64,000 nt of DNA, taken from the NCBI GenBank assembly GCA_018292915.2, contig JACVVK020000335.1, positions 377,501 to 441,500 on the forward strand, read 5' to 3'. Source of the stretch: Batillaria attramentaria (Eukaryota; Mollusca; Gastropoda; Batillariidae). The translations under genes were made by a program, and so were the position numbers. Positions 12,829-24,850 of the stretch are shown piece after piece. Every line of letters starts with the position of its first letter. Within the stretch, counting starts at the first letter, position 1. The notes under the pieces are model-generated. The model did no database searches and was not told the DNA's origin. It worked only from the letters and a program-made list of their open reading frames with translations.

Positions 12829-13305
12829 TTACTGGCTTGGAGCATGACTATACCGCTAGTATGCATGTTCTGCTCGATTGCAAAACGGAGACGTAAGGCA
12901 CCCCTACGTACTCACTTTGACCACTCCTTCCCCACAAACACGCACAACATATCCCTGAATGACTGGCGACCACGGCCCGGTGCAATTAGCTCAAATTATT
13001 TTCATATACTATTCTGCACAATTACAAGTTGGGACAGAAGGTCTCCATCCACCCGCAAATTCATTTTAAGCCATTTCTTAGTTCCACTTCAACGAGGCCT
13101 TCGGTGGCGCCGCCATCTTTGTTTACATAAAAACTGACCACGTGACCTTTTGCTCGCGGCGAACTACCTTCCCGGGCCGCTCGCTTACGTTCGCTTACGC
13201 TCTTCGCGAGCGGTCACGGAAACCGGATAACTACGCGCAGCGATCGCGGACGCACGCGGACGTTTTCGCTAGGAAACCCCCTCTCAGTGTGATGCTTGTC
13301 CTGCT

Positions 13306-13361
13306 ATGATATCACCCTATGTGGTGGAAAAGGACGTTAAACCCCCAAACACCCACCCACC
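13306..13361 (+). mobile_element. SINE-A 3' fragment
   Basis: Only the 3' block remains (GTGGTGGAAAAGGACGTTAA, then CCAAACACCCACCC). Confidence 0.75.
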
Positions 13362-14560
13362 CCGCACCCAGAGTTGTTGGGTGACGGGCTGTCGGCGGGC
13401 CGTTGTGATCACGTGATGACTGGCCTCACAGGATGCACGTGCGGCAACACATGGTCAGTGACTGAGACTGTTTGTAACGAGTGTGTGCATGTGACATCAG
13501 TGTACGAGGTGTCGTCAGTGTTTTCAGAAACTGTGACAGTTCCGCGCCATGTTTTGAGAAACTGTTGCCCTTTAGGTGTGACCGTCCCAGTTCAATGTGT
13601 ACCGTGCACACCGGACAGTCGGCATGAGTACTAGTACCCAGCTCACGGCTGTCACGTGACTTTCGCGCCGCCCTGCAAAGTCAGCCATTCAGTACTTTTC
13701 AGTAGTAGTAGTGAGTAGTTTTCAGTTCGGAAGTTCTGCGTGTCGTTCATCCATCTGTCACGCTGTAGTAGGCAGACCGGCTTACATCAACTGCCAGTGA
13801 GTGCGTGAGTAGAACTCACCGGCTACGCGTCCAGGCAAACTCACTGAACTGACTCAGTTTCGCGCCGCCCCGCTGCGCTGACTGTCAGCCATTCTTCTGC
13901 TTGCCGTCCATCAGTCCAGACGCTGTAGTTGGCGGACATGGTTTTTGTCGGGCAGTGTGACTGATCGAATTTTGTTCCTCAAAACTGAGACCACGATAGC
14001 GGATACATTGCACAGACGTGCTCGTGGACCGGCCTATACACTCTACGGAGCAAGTTACCGGCGCAGTTTGCCCTATCAGTCTTGGGAGACTTTTGTCGGG
14101 TTTTGAGCTGTCGCCGACTGGCGCCGGCCATGCACATTCACCGGCGCAGCAGTATTCAGTCCTTCTCGTTTCCAGAAACCGGTGAGTTTCAAATTCTAAC
14201 CCCCCCCCCCCTTTCAAATCTTAATTTTTGTGTAAGTTCTGTGGGGGTCTAGTTTGGTATCACTGAGCAAAGATTTCAACTAAAACAGGTGGAGAAGGTC
14301 ACTACTTTTGTCCAGTCTCGGTGGACACGTGTCTTTGACACTGAGAAGATGTGGACATTTACAAGTTAGTGGAGGCCAATACAATGAAGTACGTTTCTTC
14401 ACTCTCGGTGTACATGTCTCAAGTTTCATAAAAGAGTTGAACATTTGGCTGTGACAGAAGGTTTCCAATGAGTACTTTTAAACGTTTTGTTCTCCATTTT
14501 CTTTCCGGCCGCAGCCACTGGCGGAATTTCTTCTTTAAAAACAAAATACGACCTGATAAT
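13362..14560. other. CpG-rich stretch, no gene recognised
   Basis: Two diverged copies of a block containing TTTCGCGCCGCC and CAGCCATTC lie at about 13660-13770 and 13855-13935. A plus-strand donor-like AAACCG|GTGAGTTTC sits at 14182. Together these could mark an untranslated first exon of an unseen plus-strand gene. No coding frame supports this. Confidence 0.25.
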
Positions 14561-14736
14561 GGTCTCCGTGTTCAATTATATCAAACTTCACTACCATTGT
14601 GGTATACTGAGTCTGCACTGATGCCTAACAAGCACGCCAAGACATCGTATTTGGTTGTTAGGCATCAGTGCAGACTCAGTGTACCACAATGATAGGAAAG
14701 TTTGATATAACTGACTGAACAGTGAACACGGAGACC
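14561..14736. repeat. Fold-back element, 176 bp
   Basis: The left arm starts GGTCTCCGTGTTCA and the right arm ends TGAACACGGAGACC. The arms are about 70-80 bp with a ~20-bp loop around 14632-14652. They also share GCACTGATGCCTAACAA. No coding capacity; probably a MITE. Confidence 0.75.
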
Positions 14737-14974
14737 ATGATACAATCCCTGACCTCGCACATTGTCTACTAACCGCAATACACCGCAATAAAAGCTTGGG
14801 TGTCAGAGTACGGCAACGGAATGATCACTTTCATGCAATGTGCTTGGTTTGTTTTGTGTGTGTGTGTCTTTCAGAGCGTCATGAGTCGAGGTCATCAGGC
14901 TTGCTGGACGCCAGTAGACTCAGTGGGCGTGAAACCGAAACGCGACCCTCCTGGGAGCCTGAGGGACCTGATGG

Positions 14975-17730
14975 GGTACGATGCAGGCAGAAATGTGTAC
15001 GCAGGCGGCTGCAGTACACGGCAGGTGTGACATGCAAAATGCCCAGACCCGCCCTCTGGTGCAAAAGGCCTGAGATGGTACGATGCAGGCGAAATGTGTA
15101 CGCAGGCGGCTGCAGTACACGGCAGGTGTGAGATGCAAAATGCCCAGACCCGCCCTCTGGTGCAAAAGGCCTGGGATGGCACGATGCAGGCAGAAATGTG
15201 TATGCAGGCGGCTGCAGTACACGGCAGGTGTGAGATGCAAAGTGCCCAGACCCGCCCTCTGGTGCAAAAGGCCTGAGATGGTACGATGCAGGCAGAAATG
15301 TGTACGCAGGCGGCTGCAGTACACGGCAGGTGTGAGATGCAAAATGCCCAGATCCGCCCTCTGGTGCAAAAGGCCTGGGATGGCACGATGCAGGCAGAAA
15401 TGTGTATGCAGGCGGCTGCAGTACACGGCAGGTGTGAGATGCATAATGCCCAGACCCGCCCTCTGGTGCAAAAGGCCTGAGAAGGTACGATGCAGGCAGA
15501 AATGTGTACGCAGGCGGCTGCAGTACACGGCAGGTGTTGAGATGCAAATGCCCAGACCCTCTGGTTGCAAAAGGCCTAAGATGGTATGATACTGGCAGAA
15601 ATGTGTACGCAGGCGGCTGCAGTACACGGCAGGTGTGAGATGCAAAATGCCCAGACCCTCTGGTGCAAAAGGCCTGAAATGGTACGATGCAGGCAGAAAT
15701 GTGTACGCAGGCGGCTGCAGTACACGGCAGGTGTGCCTGAAATGCAAAATGCCCAGACCCGCCCTCTGGTGCAAAAGGCCTAAGATGGTACGATGCAGGC
15801 AGAAATGTGTACGCAGGCGGCTGGAGTACACAGCAGGTGTGAGATGCAAAATGCCCAGACCCTCTGGTGCAAAAGGCTTAAGATGGTACGATACTGGCAG
15901 AAATGTGTACGCAGGCGGCTGCAGTACACATCAGGTGTGAGATGCAAAATGCCCAGACCCGCCCTCTGGTGCAAAATGCCTGGGATGGTACGATGCAGGC
16001 AGAAATGTGTACGCAGGCGGCTGCAGTACACGGCAGGTGTGAGATGCAAAATGCCCAGACCCGCCCTCTGGTGCAAAAGGCCTGGGATGGCACGATTGCA
16101 GGCAGAAATGTGTATGCAGGCGGCTGCAGTACACGGCAGGTGTGAGATGCAAATGCCCAGACCCGCCCTCTGGTGCAAAAGGCCTGAGATGGTACGATGC
16201 AGGCAGAAATGTATGGTACGATGCAGGCAGAAATGTGTACGTAGGCGGCTGCAGTACACGGCAGGTGTGACATGCAAAATGCCCAGACCCGCCCTCTAGT
16301 GCAAAAGGTCTGGGATGGTACGATGCAGGCAGAAATGTGTATGCAGGCGGCTGCAGTACACGGCAGGTGTGAGATGCAAAATGCCCAGACCCGCCCATCT
16401 GGTGCAAAAGGCCTGAGATGGTACGATGCAAGCAGAAATGTGTACGCAGGCGGCTGCAGTACACGGCAGGTGTGAGATGCAAAATGCCCAGACCCTCTGG
16501 TGCAAAAGGCCTAAGATGGTATGATACTGGCAGAAATGTGTACGCAGGCGGCTGCAGTACACGGCAGGTGTGAGGTGCAAAATGCCCAGATCCGCCCTCT
16601 GGTGCAAAATGCCTGAGATGGTATGATGCAGGCAGAAATGTGTACGCAGGCGGCTGCAGTACACGGCAGGTGTGAGATGCAAAATGCCCAGACCCTCTGG
16701 TGCAAAAGGCCAAAATGGTATGATACTGGCAGAAATGTGTACGCAGGCGGCTGCAGTACACGGCAGGTGTGAGATGCAAAATGCCCAGACCCGCCCTCTG
16801 GTGCAAAAGGCCTGAGATGGTACGATGCAGGCAGAAATGTGTACGCAGGCGGCTGCAGTACACGGCAGGTGTGACTGAGATGCAAAATTCCCAGACCCGC
16901 CCTCTGGTGCAAGAGGCCTGGGATGGCACGATGCACTCAGAAATGTGTATGCAGGCGGCTGCAGTACACGGCAGGTGTGAGATGCAAAATGCCCAGACCG
17001 GCCCTCTGGTGCAAAAGGCCTTAGATGGCACGATGCAGGCAGAAATGTGTATGCAGGCGGCTGCAGTACAAGGCAGGTGTGACATGAAAAATGCCCAGAC
17101 CCTCTGGCTCTGGCACAAAAGGCCTGAGATGGTACGATGCAGGCAGAAATGTCACAGTGTACGCAGGCGGCTGCAGTACACGGCAGGTGTGACTGAAATG
17201 CAAAATGCCCAGACCCGCCCTCTGGTGCAAACGGCCTGAGATGGTACGATGCAGGCAGAAATGTCAGTGTATTGCGGCGGCTGCAGTACACGGCAGGTGT
17301 GGGATGCAAAATGCCCAGACCGCCCTCTGGTGCAAAAGTCCTGAGATGGCAGGATACTGGCAGAAATGTGTATGCAGGCGGCTGCAGTACACGGCAGGTT
17401 TGAGACAAATGCCCAGACCATCAGGTGGAAAAGGCCAGAGATTGTATGGTGTCACATGCAAAAAGCCCCGAGATGGTATGAAGGGAGCAGAAATGCGTAC
17501 GCATGCTGTAGTACACAGCAGGTACGAGACGCAACACACCCAGACCCTCCGATGCAAAAGGTCTGAGATTGGATGGCATACGCAAACTGCCCAGACCCTC
17601 TGGAGCAAAAGGCATGAGATGGTATATGGCAGAAACGTGTACACAGGCGGCTGCAGTACACGGCAAAACGGAGACGCAAAATGCCCAGACCTGCAGATGG
17701 GAAAGGTCCAAGGTAGTCTGGTGTGATGCG
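14975..17730 (+). repeat. 102-bp satellite array, about 25 units
   Basis: Head-to-tail units of about 102 bp, including GCAGGCGGCTGCAGTACACG and AATGCCCAGACCC. Shorter units lack CCGCC before CTCTGG. Units degrade from about 17400. Because 102 is divisible by three, stop-free frames run across the array on both strands (up to 395 codons on the minus strand at 15931-17118). These carry no signal of protein selection that I can see. Related pieces lie at 7930-8225 and 20826-21048. Confidence 0.95.
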
Positions 17731-17889
17731 CAAAATGCCCATGGCTGTTATTTCAGTGACAGCGTTAAACCTCGCGACGCGAATTCATGAAGCGCAGTCA
17801 GGCGTGCGAGACGGCTAGCTCTTACATGACTTCTTGCGATACTAACACTTTAAGAATAATTTGTTTTGTGTCTTTATTGGATATTCTTT

Positions 17890-17985
17890 TATGTTTGTAA
17901 TTTGTCAACCAGAAGGAAATTTTCCTTTATTGCTGGTCATCATTGGACAAGAAAGTAATGGCACTGAATTGAATTGAATTTCAGC
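17890..17985 (+). mobile_element. Probable LINE/SINE 3' tail
   Basis: Ends in a short tandem run of TGAATTGAAT after AGTAATGGCAC. This is the kind of simple-repeat tail left by CR1/L2-like retroposons. Confidence 0.4.
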
Positions 17986-18366
17986 ATGGTTACCGCTCGG
18001 CGTGCACAGCATCGCGAGTAGAGTCCATCGGAGTTGACAGGGGCCAGCTGATTAAGGCAACGCGAGACCCAAGGAAGACCATCCTGACAGGAGACAACGG
18101 AAAAACTCAGATCTTGGTATACTGATGTGGCACTGTGGTTCGCAAAACGTAAGACATCACTTATTACTTTTCATCCCTCCCTCTGTCTCTCTTTCTGATG
18201 CCACGTGGTGTGGCTGGGAATGTTTCGTGTATCATGTTTTCTCCAGGTGATTGTAGTTTTGCTGTCTAAAGCAAAGTTTCCGACCGTGTGTTTGCACATT
18301 ATAAGAAGCTGTGCAGCGGACTGGCATTGAGAGGAACCGCCGCAAGGCCTCTACTCCTAGACCCTA

Positions 18367-18402
18367 ATGGTATGGTATGGTATGGTATGGTATGGTATGG
18401 TA
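18367..18402. repeat. (TGGTA)n microsatellite
   Basis: About seven perfect TGGTA units. The surrounding 17.99-19.42 kb shows no recognisable gene. Confidence 0.9.
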
Positions 18403-19431
18403 GACTTCTCCTCGGCGCACGTATCCATCTCTACCAAGATGCTCATGGCGCCGCAGGGCTGGAGGACGAAGCAGTGAAAGCCTGCTTCCGCTAGGCGCTA
18501 CTTTATGTGCAAACCTCCACCCTACTATTCACTCTGGTGCGTGCGACAGTATTTCTGTTACACAGTCTACTCTGCTTCGAAAAATGAACGTGGGATTTTT
18601 AACGTGCGCACTTGATACTTGTGCGTGCGTGTGTACACGAAGGCGAGACAGGCACTGTAAACGAGTCTGCACATGGATTTGACTTAGCTTGTACCGATGT
18701 TGTTGTTTTCCCCTACGATTTTTTTTTTTTTTTTTTTGGCTGAAACGATTTTTCGTTCATCGGAGTGGCGATGTAAAAAGGTGAAAACCTACCGAAAAGC
18801 GACGCATTTCTGACCTCTGTAAATGACGTAATCGCATTCCAATGTCACAAGGTCCATGCACCGTACTCGTAATTTCTGTGGCTCATTTCAAACGTTGAAA
18901 GTCTTTGAATTTACAGTAATTCTTTGAGCCTATGTCCGACTTGCCTATAACAGGGGGAAAAGATTAGAAATTCAACATCCCATGCTTAGTGACGATTAGA
19001 GTGTCTAAAAACAGCAGTTCAAATTAGAAAAATCTCCAGCCTCCGTCACTGATTACGTAATAGTCAAAGATGGTATGTACATAATGTTGCTAGACGGGTA
19101 TACTACCTCCAAATCTACTCTTGTCAAAAGTCTAATCGCAGGCTGTCAAAGAGGCGAGCAGACTTAATCAGCGCCTTCCAAAGATGCCGTTTCTTAGCTG
19201 TAATCAAGAACCTTCGCATGATCCTGCAAATTCATGCCTGATGTCATCTTAGTGTAAGTTTATGGTGTAGCCTCGGCCTACCTAGCCACTTGAAGCAACT
19301 TTCAAAACGAAGAAACGAATGACTTAGTTACAGAACTTTATTTCAAGTGAAAGGAGGGAGATTAAGCACAGTTTCCTCGTTGGGTGTTCGTGGTGGCTGC
19401 AGAAGGACTTCATTTATTTTTAACCAACGAT

Positions 19432-19625
19432 AGGGGAGCCGGGGTCGCTAAATGGTAGAGCGTTGGACTTCCGATGCTCGGGTCATGAGTTCGAATCCCG
19501 GCTGGGGCCAAATACATGTATTTGTGGGAATTTTGTGCTGGCCTTTTCATCGTTTCCCCGTCTTTGATATCACCCGTATGTGGTGGAAAAGGACGTTAAA
19601 TCCCCAAACACCCACCCACCCACCC
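19432..19625 (+). mobile_element. Full-length SINE-A (reference copy), about 194 bp
   Basis: tRNA-derived SINE. Box-A-like TGGTAGAGCGTTGG and box-B GAGTTCGAATCCC form the tRNA-like head. The body includes GTGCTGGCCTTTTCATCG and GTGGTGGAAAAGGACGTTAA. The tail is a short CACC/CCCA repeat. Target duplication TTTTAACC(A/T)ACGAT lies at 19418-19431 and 19626-19639. The 14-bp duplication shows LINE-machinery integration. Confidence 0.9.
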
Positions 19626-19639
19626 TTTTAACCTACGAT

Positions 19640-20825
19640 GCACATCCATGTTGCGCGCGCATCCTCGCTGCGAATACGACCAACGAAGACGGCTGAATTC
19701 TCCCTTGACACCGCCGAGTCTACGAACGTGACTTTGTTACTATTTTTTGTTCGTTTTTGCATGTTTGGCATACTAATGAGCATCAGCATTGTTCCTTTAA
19801 GTATTTCCAGACATGAACACTTTAGATACAACTGTCGGTGCATTACTTAATCCATTCTATTCTGCCTGGCAAACTGGCGTGTGGTTGCGGATGGCTTCGA
19901 GTGCCGTAGCGCCATTTTTACAGTATCAGCTGCTTCCATGTACTGGCTAGAAATTACCAAGGTGGCATTAATTTGAACCAAACAATGCATTTAAAGAATG
20001 CACACTCTGGTTGCTGAACGTATCCTAGCTGCATTCCGAGACCTGATCTGTGTAACAAGTTACTGCGACAGCCTGTCTTGTAGAAAAAGAAACTCGGCTT
20101 GACGCGAGGGTCACAGTGACCTGACCCGGACAAGTTGGACTGCTATTGCTAGTTCACGGCGGGCTGTGCTTGTCAGTGTAGCCACTGAACACACTAAATT
20201 TAGCAAACCACAGGGTTACTAAGTCTACGAGAAATTTTAGAAACGCGAACAGATGCAGTTTAGTTATTCAGCATGGTTTTGGTCGTTGTTGTTGGATTTT
20301 GTTTGGTGGTGGTGGTTTTTGTTTTGTTTGTTTTGTTGTTGTTGGTTTTTTGGGTGGTCGTGGTGGTGGTGGTGTTTGAGGGAGAGGGGGAGGTGCTGTT
20401 TATTGGTGGTGGTGGTGTTGTTGTTGTTGTTGTTTTGTTTTTGTTTCAGTGTTTGTTTTTTTTCGTTACATGTCAACGTATTGGTGAAGCCACGATGAGT
20501 GCTTGCACGCTAAACGGTGGTTGGTTTTCTTCTACATAGCTTTAAGTGGGCTGTTTACTGTTTTGTTTCTGCAGACGGATTTATTCATGTGTTCCAAGTA
20601 GGCTTGTTATTCCTACAGACTGGTTTGTCTCACAATGTTCCAAAGGGCCGTTTCCTTTTGTTGCTGTTTCTACAAACTGCGATCTTTTCCCGCATTCCAA
20701 GTGAGGCATTTCCGCTGTATTGTGTTGCCGTTTCTACAAACTGGTTCTCTTCCCACATTGTAAGTGGGCCATTTCCGCTGTTGTGTTTCCGTTTCTACAG
20801 ACAGTAATTATCTACTATTTTTCCC
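19640..20825. other. Intergenic, GT-rich tract
   Basis: No gene recognised. 20271-20470 is almost only G and T on the plus strand (GGTGGTGGT and TTGTTGTTG runs). 20540-20800 repeats a short phrase around TTTCTACAAACTGG and AAGTGGGCC. Confidence 0.4.
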
Positions 20826-21048
20826 CACCGCAAAATGCCCAGACTCTCTGGTGCAGTTAAAAATCCTGAAATGGCCTGACACAAGCAGAAGTGTGTACGC
20901 AGGCGGCTGCAGTACACTGCAGGTGTGAGATGCAAAATGCCCAGACTCCCTGGTGCAAAAGGACTCAGATGGTATGGTACTGGCAGAAATGTGTACACAG
21001 GCGGCAGCAGTACACAGCAGGTGTGAGATGCGAAATGCCCAGACCGTG
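20826..21048 (+). repeat. Detached two-unit piece of the 102-bp satellite
   Basis: Two diverged units (CAGGCGGCTGCAGTACACTG and CAGGCGGCAGCAGTACACAG), 3 kb beyond the main array. Confidence 0.8.
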
Positions 21049-21344
21049 CGTTTCTTTTCTGGTTTCGGTTTTTCTCCATCTTAACGTTATTGTCTCCCTT
21101 ACTCCCCACCACCTTTATCCCTCCTGTATCTACAGTTGTATGATTGCCGATACTGCCTTGTTTTCAGGTTTGCATTTTTACTTTACCCTGTAGACCTTAG
21201 CTGTCCGTCATAGTATACTGCCGTATGCGTTCTTCAGGCATCCGCTGTTATCTGACCGTTTTGTTTCTCTGCCACGTGAAGGAGTAGCATCTTTTGCATG
21301 CCCTGTCGTATGTAGCCAGGACGTCGGGGCGATCAGTGTATATA

Positions 21345-22170
21345 CGGAAAAAGACAGGAACGAAATACGAAAAGCGGGACATGAATGAAATACGAAATAA
21401 AATGGGAAATGAATGAAATGTATAAAATCAAACGAAATACCAAATAAAACGGACATAGATGGGTCATGGATGAAATACATAATCAGATGGGTCACGGGGG
21501 AAACACAAATGAAATGCAAAATGAAACGGGACACGATTGGAATGCAAAATGAAACGGGACACAAAATGAATGGAATGCAAAATGAAACGGGACATAAATA
21601 AAATGGAAGTCAAACATAAAAGTGGACACGAATGAAGTATATGCAACTGGACACGAACGAAATAAAATGAACAAAACTGGACACGATTGAAATTAGAAAC
21701 AAAACTGGACAGGGTGAAATTAAATAAACCATAAATATGAACACAATGAAATTAAGTAAACCATAAAACTGGACACGAATGAAATTTAAAAAAAAAAAAC
21801 TGGGCTTGAATAAACCGAAAACGGAACTGGGCACGAGTGATTTTTTTTTACTAGACATGAATGGAAAAACTGGACACGAATGAAATAAAAATAACCGTAA
21901 AACTGTACACGAATGAATTAAAAAAAACTGGACATGAATGAAATAAAAACAAAACTGGGCTTGAATAAAACGAAAACAGAACTGGGCACGAGTGGATTTT
22001 TTTTTAACTGGACACGAATGTGAAAACTGAACACAATTGAAATATTAAAAAATAAAACTGGACACGAACGAAATCATAAAAATAAAACTGGACTGGAATG
22101 AAATAAAAGAACACAACAGGAGACGTTTGAAATAAAAATCACAGGAGGAGACGTATGAAATAAACTTTTT
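21345..22170 (+). repeat. Degenerate A-rich tandem array
   Basis: Repeated variants of AACTGGACACGAATGAAAT with AAATAAAA spacers, about 24-30 bp per unit over 0.8 kb. The plus strand is strongly A-rich and pyrimidine-poor. Confidence 0.8.
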
Positions 22171-22431
22171 TTTTTTTGCCTCCCAACAAGTCCAACCCTG
22201 TACGTCCTTGTCGTGGGAGGTGGGCAACGTTACTGGTCACACAGTAACGGCTGAATCAGGGCAATGGCGTCCCCCACCTGTACATGAACTCTTAAGGCAG
22301 ACCAGTGATTGTTTACAACCTTTTGGCTGTCTTTTGGGGTGTAAAGGTGGACTTTGTGGAACATCAAAAATACAAATAAACATGCTAGACTTACCCGTTT
22401 TTAATAGCATGATGCATATGTATTGTGCGCG

Positions 22432-22661
22432 GGCGCGCACACACGCAGGCACATACACACGCAGGCACATGCACACATACAGACACACGCAGGCACATAC
22501 AGACACACGCAGGCACACGCAGGCACATACACACACACAGACACACGCAGGCAGACGCACACGCGCACGCACACGCACGCACACACACACACACACACAC
22601 GCACACACACGCAGGCAGACGCACACGCACACGCACACGCACGCACACACACACACACACA
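22432..22661. repeat. Compound CA/CG-rich microsatellite
   Basis: Variants of ACACACGCAGGCACAT followed by pure CA runs. Open frames across it on both strands are low-complexity artefacts. Confidence 0.9.
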
Positions 22662-23362
22662 CATAGTTATGGACATTGCATTTTGTGTGTTCTGATGTGT
22701 GTTAAACTCAATTCCCACCAAGTAAGTTTGGGGTTGTGGCCACCAGTGGCTCACTTTAAAAAAAAATGTCTGCATGGATTGAGGTTTGCCATGAAACCGT
22801 TCAAGCTGAAACTGAAGATGTGAATCAATACATATACTATACTGCGGATTTCAGCCTACGTAAAATTATCAGGCCTGTCTAGTCGGACATGAAAATGGAA
22901 TAACCATAGACCTATATTTAGAACCACGGAATAGCCAACTAATGAAAAACGGATCAATGCCAAGACAGTGACAGCTCAGTTCAATATTTACCACAGCCCC
23001 TCATACCGGCTGGCTGGAAGGAAAACTTAGCCACGTAACTCAGTGTTTGACGTGGCACATCCCGCCCGCTTATCACAGCCAATGGTGACACAGGCTTGTC
23101 TCCGAAAATCAAAGTATACGGTTATGGGGAATCAGTGTCGGCTGTCAGGTATTGCAGGTATGGCCTGATGAAACATGGCCGGCTGTACATCTGGTAGATT
23201 GAAAGGTAAACGTATGAAAGCTTCGGCGGTATGTTTATCGCGTTTGCAACAGCTGCGCTATCAGTGGCATTATTTCGAATGACGAGTGTGTCGACAGCAT
23301 GAGGCATGATCAATAATAGTATTAGTAATAATAATATCAATAATAAATCACCCAATCAATCA

Positions 23363-23363
23363 C

Positions 23364-23457
<94 letters not shown>
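23363..23457. repeat. (CT)n(CA)n microsatellite
   Basis: A (CT)n run passes into a long (CA)n run just upstream of the palindrome at 23487. Confidence 0.95.
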
Positions 23458-23458
<1 letters not shown>

Positions 23459-23486
23459 CCATAATATTCTATTATATAACAGACAC

Positions 23487-23620
23487 GGACGAAGCAGGCG
23501 GGGTTAAAGGGGAGGCGATGTACTGAACGTCCTGGTGAAACTGACACTATTATATAATAGTGTCAGTTTCACGAGCACGTTCAGTACATCGCCTCCCCTT
23601 TAACCCCGCCTGCTTCGTCC
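23487..23620. repeat. 134-bp near-perfect palindrome with no spacer
   Basis: Symmetrical about 23553/23554. The 67-bp arms differ at only two positions. The outer ends are GGACGAAGCAGGCGGGG and its complement; the centre is ACTATTATATAATAGT. No coding capacity. Confidence 0.9.
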
Positions 23621-24059
23621 CTGTCAGTTTTATTCACGCGTGTGATGTGGGTGACGACTGAGTGTAGTATACAAACTGTGCACGTGTCGTGTGATTATGT
23701 TTAGTGATGAGTTGTGGTCCCCGCCACAGATGCTGCGCTTTGTATCAAAGAACGCTTTAAATTTGCAGACATTTGCATGGCACAAGTTACTTCTTACTTG
23801 AAATTTCTCTTTCCTCGCCGTGACGGCCGAAGCGTGAAGTGACGACGCTGGTTGTTGAATGTGACTTCGTCAATTCCTATGATACACTTTATTTTTCCTT
23901 CTTTTTTTTCTGTTAAACGTTCTCAGTTTCGCCTCTTCTGTCATCACCATCATATTATGTGAAAAAACAAGTCAGGCTCTGCACCCACTTTCAATGGTGC
24001 GTGGGGCTTGGGTAGAGAGGTGACGAAATTTGGCAATGGAGCATATTCCAAAAGTGTCG

Positions 24060-24850
24060 CATTCGGAGCAGCTGAAGCAAAAGTTAGAAAATGCTGCGGC
24101 GGAGTTTTTGTAGCGAGGTGACGTACTTATGCGGAGGAGCACCGACCGAAAGTAAAAAAATGCTGCGGTGGAGCTTTGTAGCGAGGTGACGTACTTATGC
24201 GGCGGAGCTCCGACCGTAAATAAAAAAAATGCTGCGGTGGAGCTTTGTAGCGAGGTGACGTACTTATGCGGCGGAGCTCCGACCGGAAGTGGAAAAATGC
24301 TGCGGCGGAGCTTTGTAGCGAGGTGACGTACTTATGCGGCGGAGCTCCGACCGGAAGTGAAAAAATGCTGCGGCGGAGTTTTTGTAGCGAGGTGACGTAC
24401 TTATGCGGCGGAGCTCCGACCGGAAGTGAAAAAATGCTGCGGCGGAGTTTTTATAGCGAGGTGACGTACTTATGCGGCGGAGCTCCGACCGGAAGTGAAA
24501 AATGCTGCGGCGGAGTTTTTGTAGCGAGGTGACGTACTTATGCGGCGGAGCTCCGACCGGAAGTGAAAAATGCTGCGGCGGAGTTTTGTAGCGAGGTGAC
24601 GTACTTATGCGGCGGAGCTCCGACCGGAAGTGAAAAAATGCTGCGGCGGAGTTTTGTAGCGAGGTGACGTACTTATGCGGCGGAGCTCCAACCGGAAGTG
24701 AAAAATGCTGCGGCGGAGTTTTTGTAGCGAGGTGCTGTACTTATGCGGCGGAGCTCCGACCGGAAGTAAAAAATGCTGCGGCGGAGTTTTTGTAGCGTTG
24801 TGGCGTATTCATGCGGCGGAGTAGTGATCTGAGGTGAAAAGTTCTGCGGC
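24060..24850 (+). repeat. 68-bp minisatellite upstream of EPDR copy A
   Basis: About 11-12 highly similar units containing GCGAGGTGACGTACTTATG and GCTGCGGCGGAG. A degenerate version lies at 34250-34560, upstream of copy B, so the array predates the duplication. A poly-C run follows at about 24886-24911. Confidence 0.95.

Noticed and set aside
15931..17118. 395-codon minus-strand open frame and other long frames in 14.9-17.7 kb
   Set aside because: They follow from a 102-bp (3 x 34) satellite unit without stops. They are open on several frames of both strands, with no start-codon context, splice signals or recognisable domain.
19432..19510. tRNA-like sequence with box A and box B
   Set aside because: Part of the SINE-A head. 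It continues into a conserved SINE body and occurs about a dozen times. The cloverleaf is degenerate, so it was not called a tRNA gene. The same applies to SINE-B heads.
22237..22662. Long frames of Cys-Val or Thr-His over CA repeats (also near 25.6, 30.3, 32.8 and 35.6 kb)
   Set aside because: Microsatellite translation; low complexity on both strands.
24060..24850. Regular direct repeats resembling a CRISPR array
   Set aside because: Units are contiguous tandem copies without unique spacers, in a eukaryotic intron-bearing locus.
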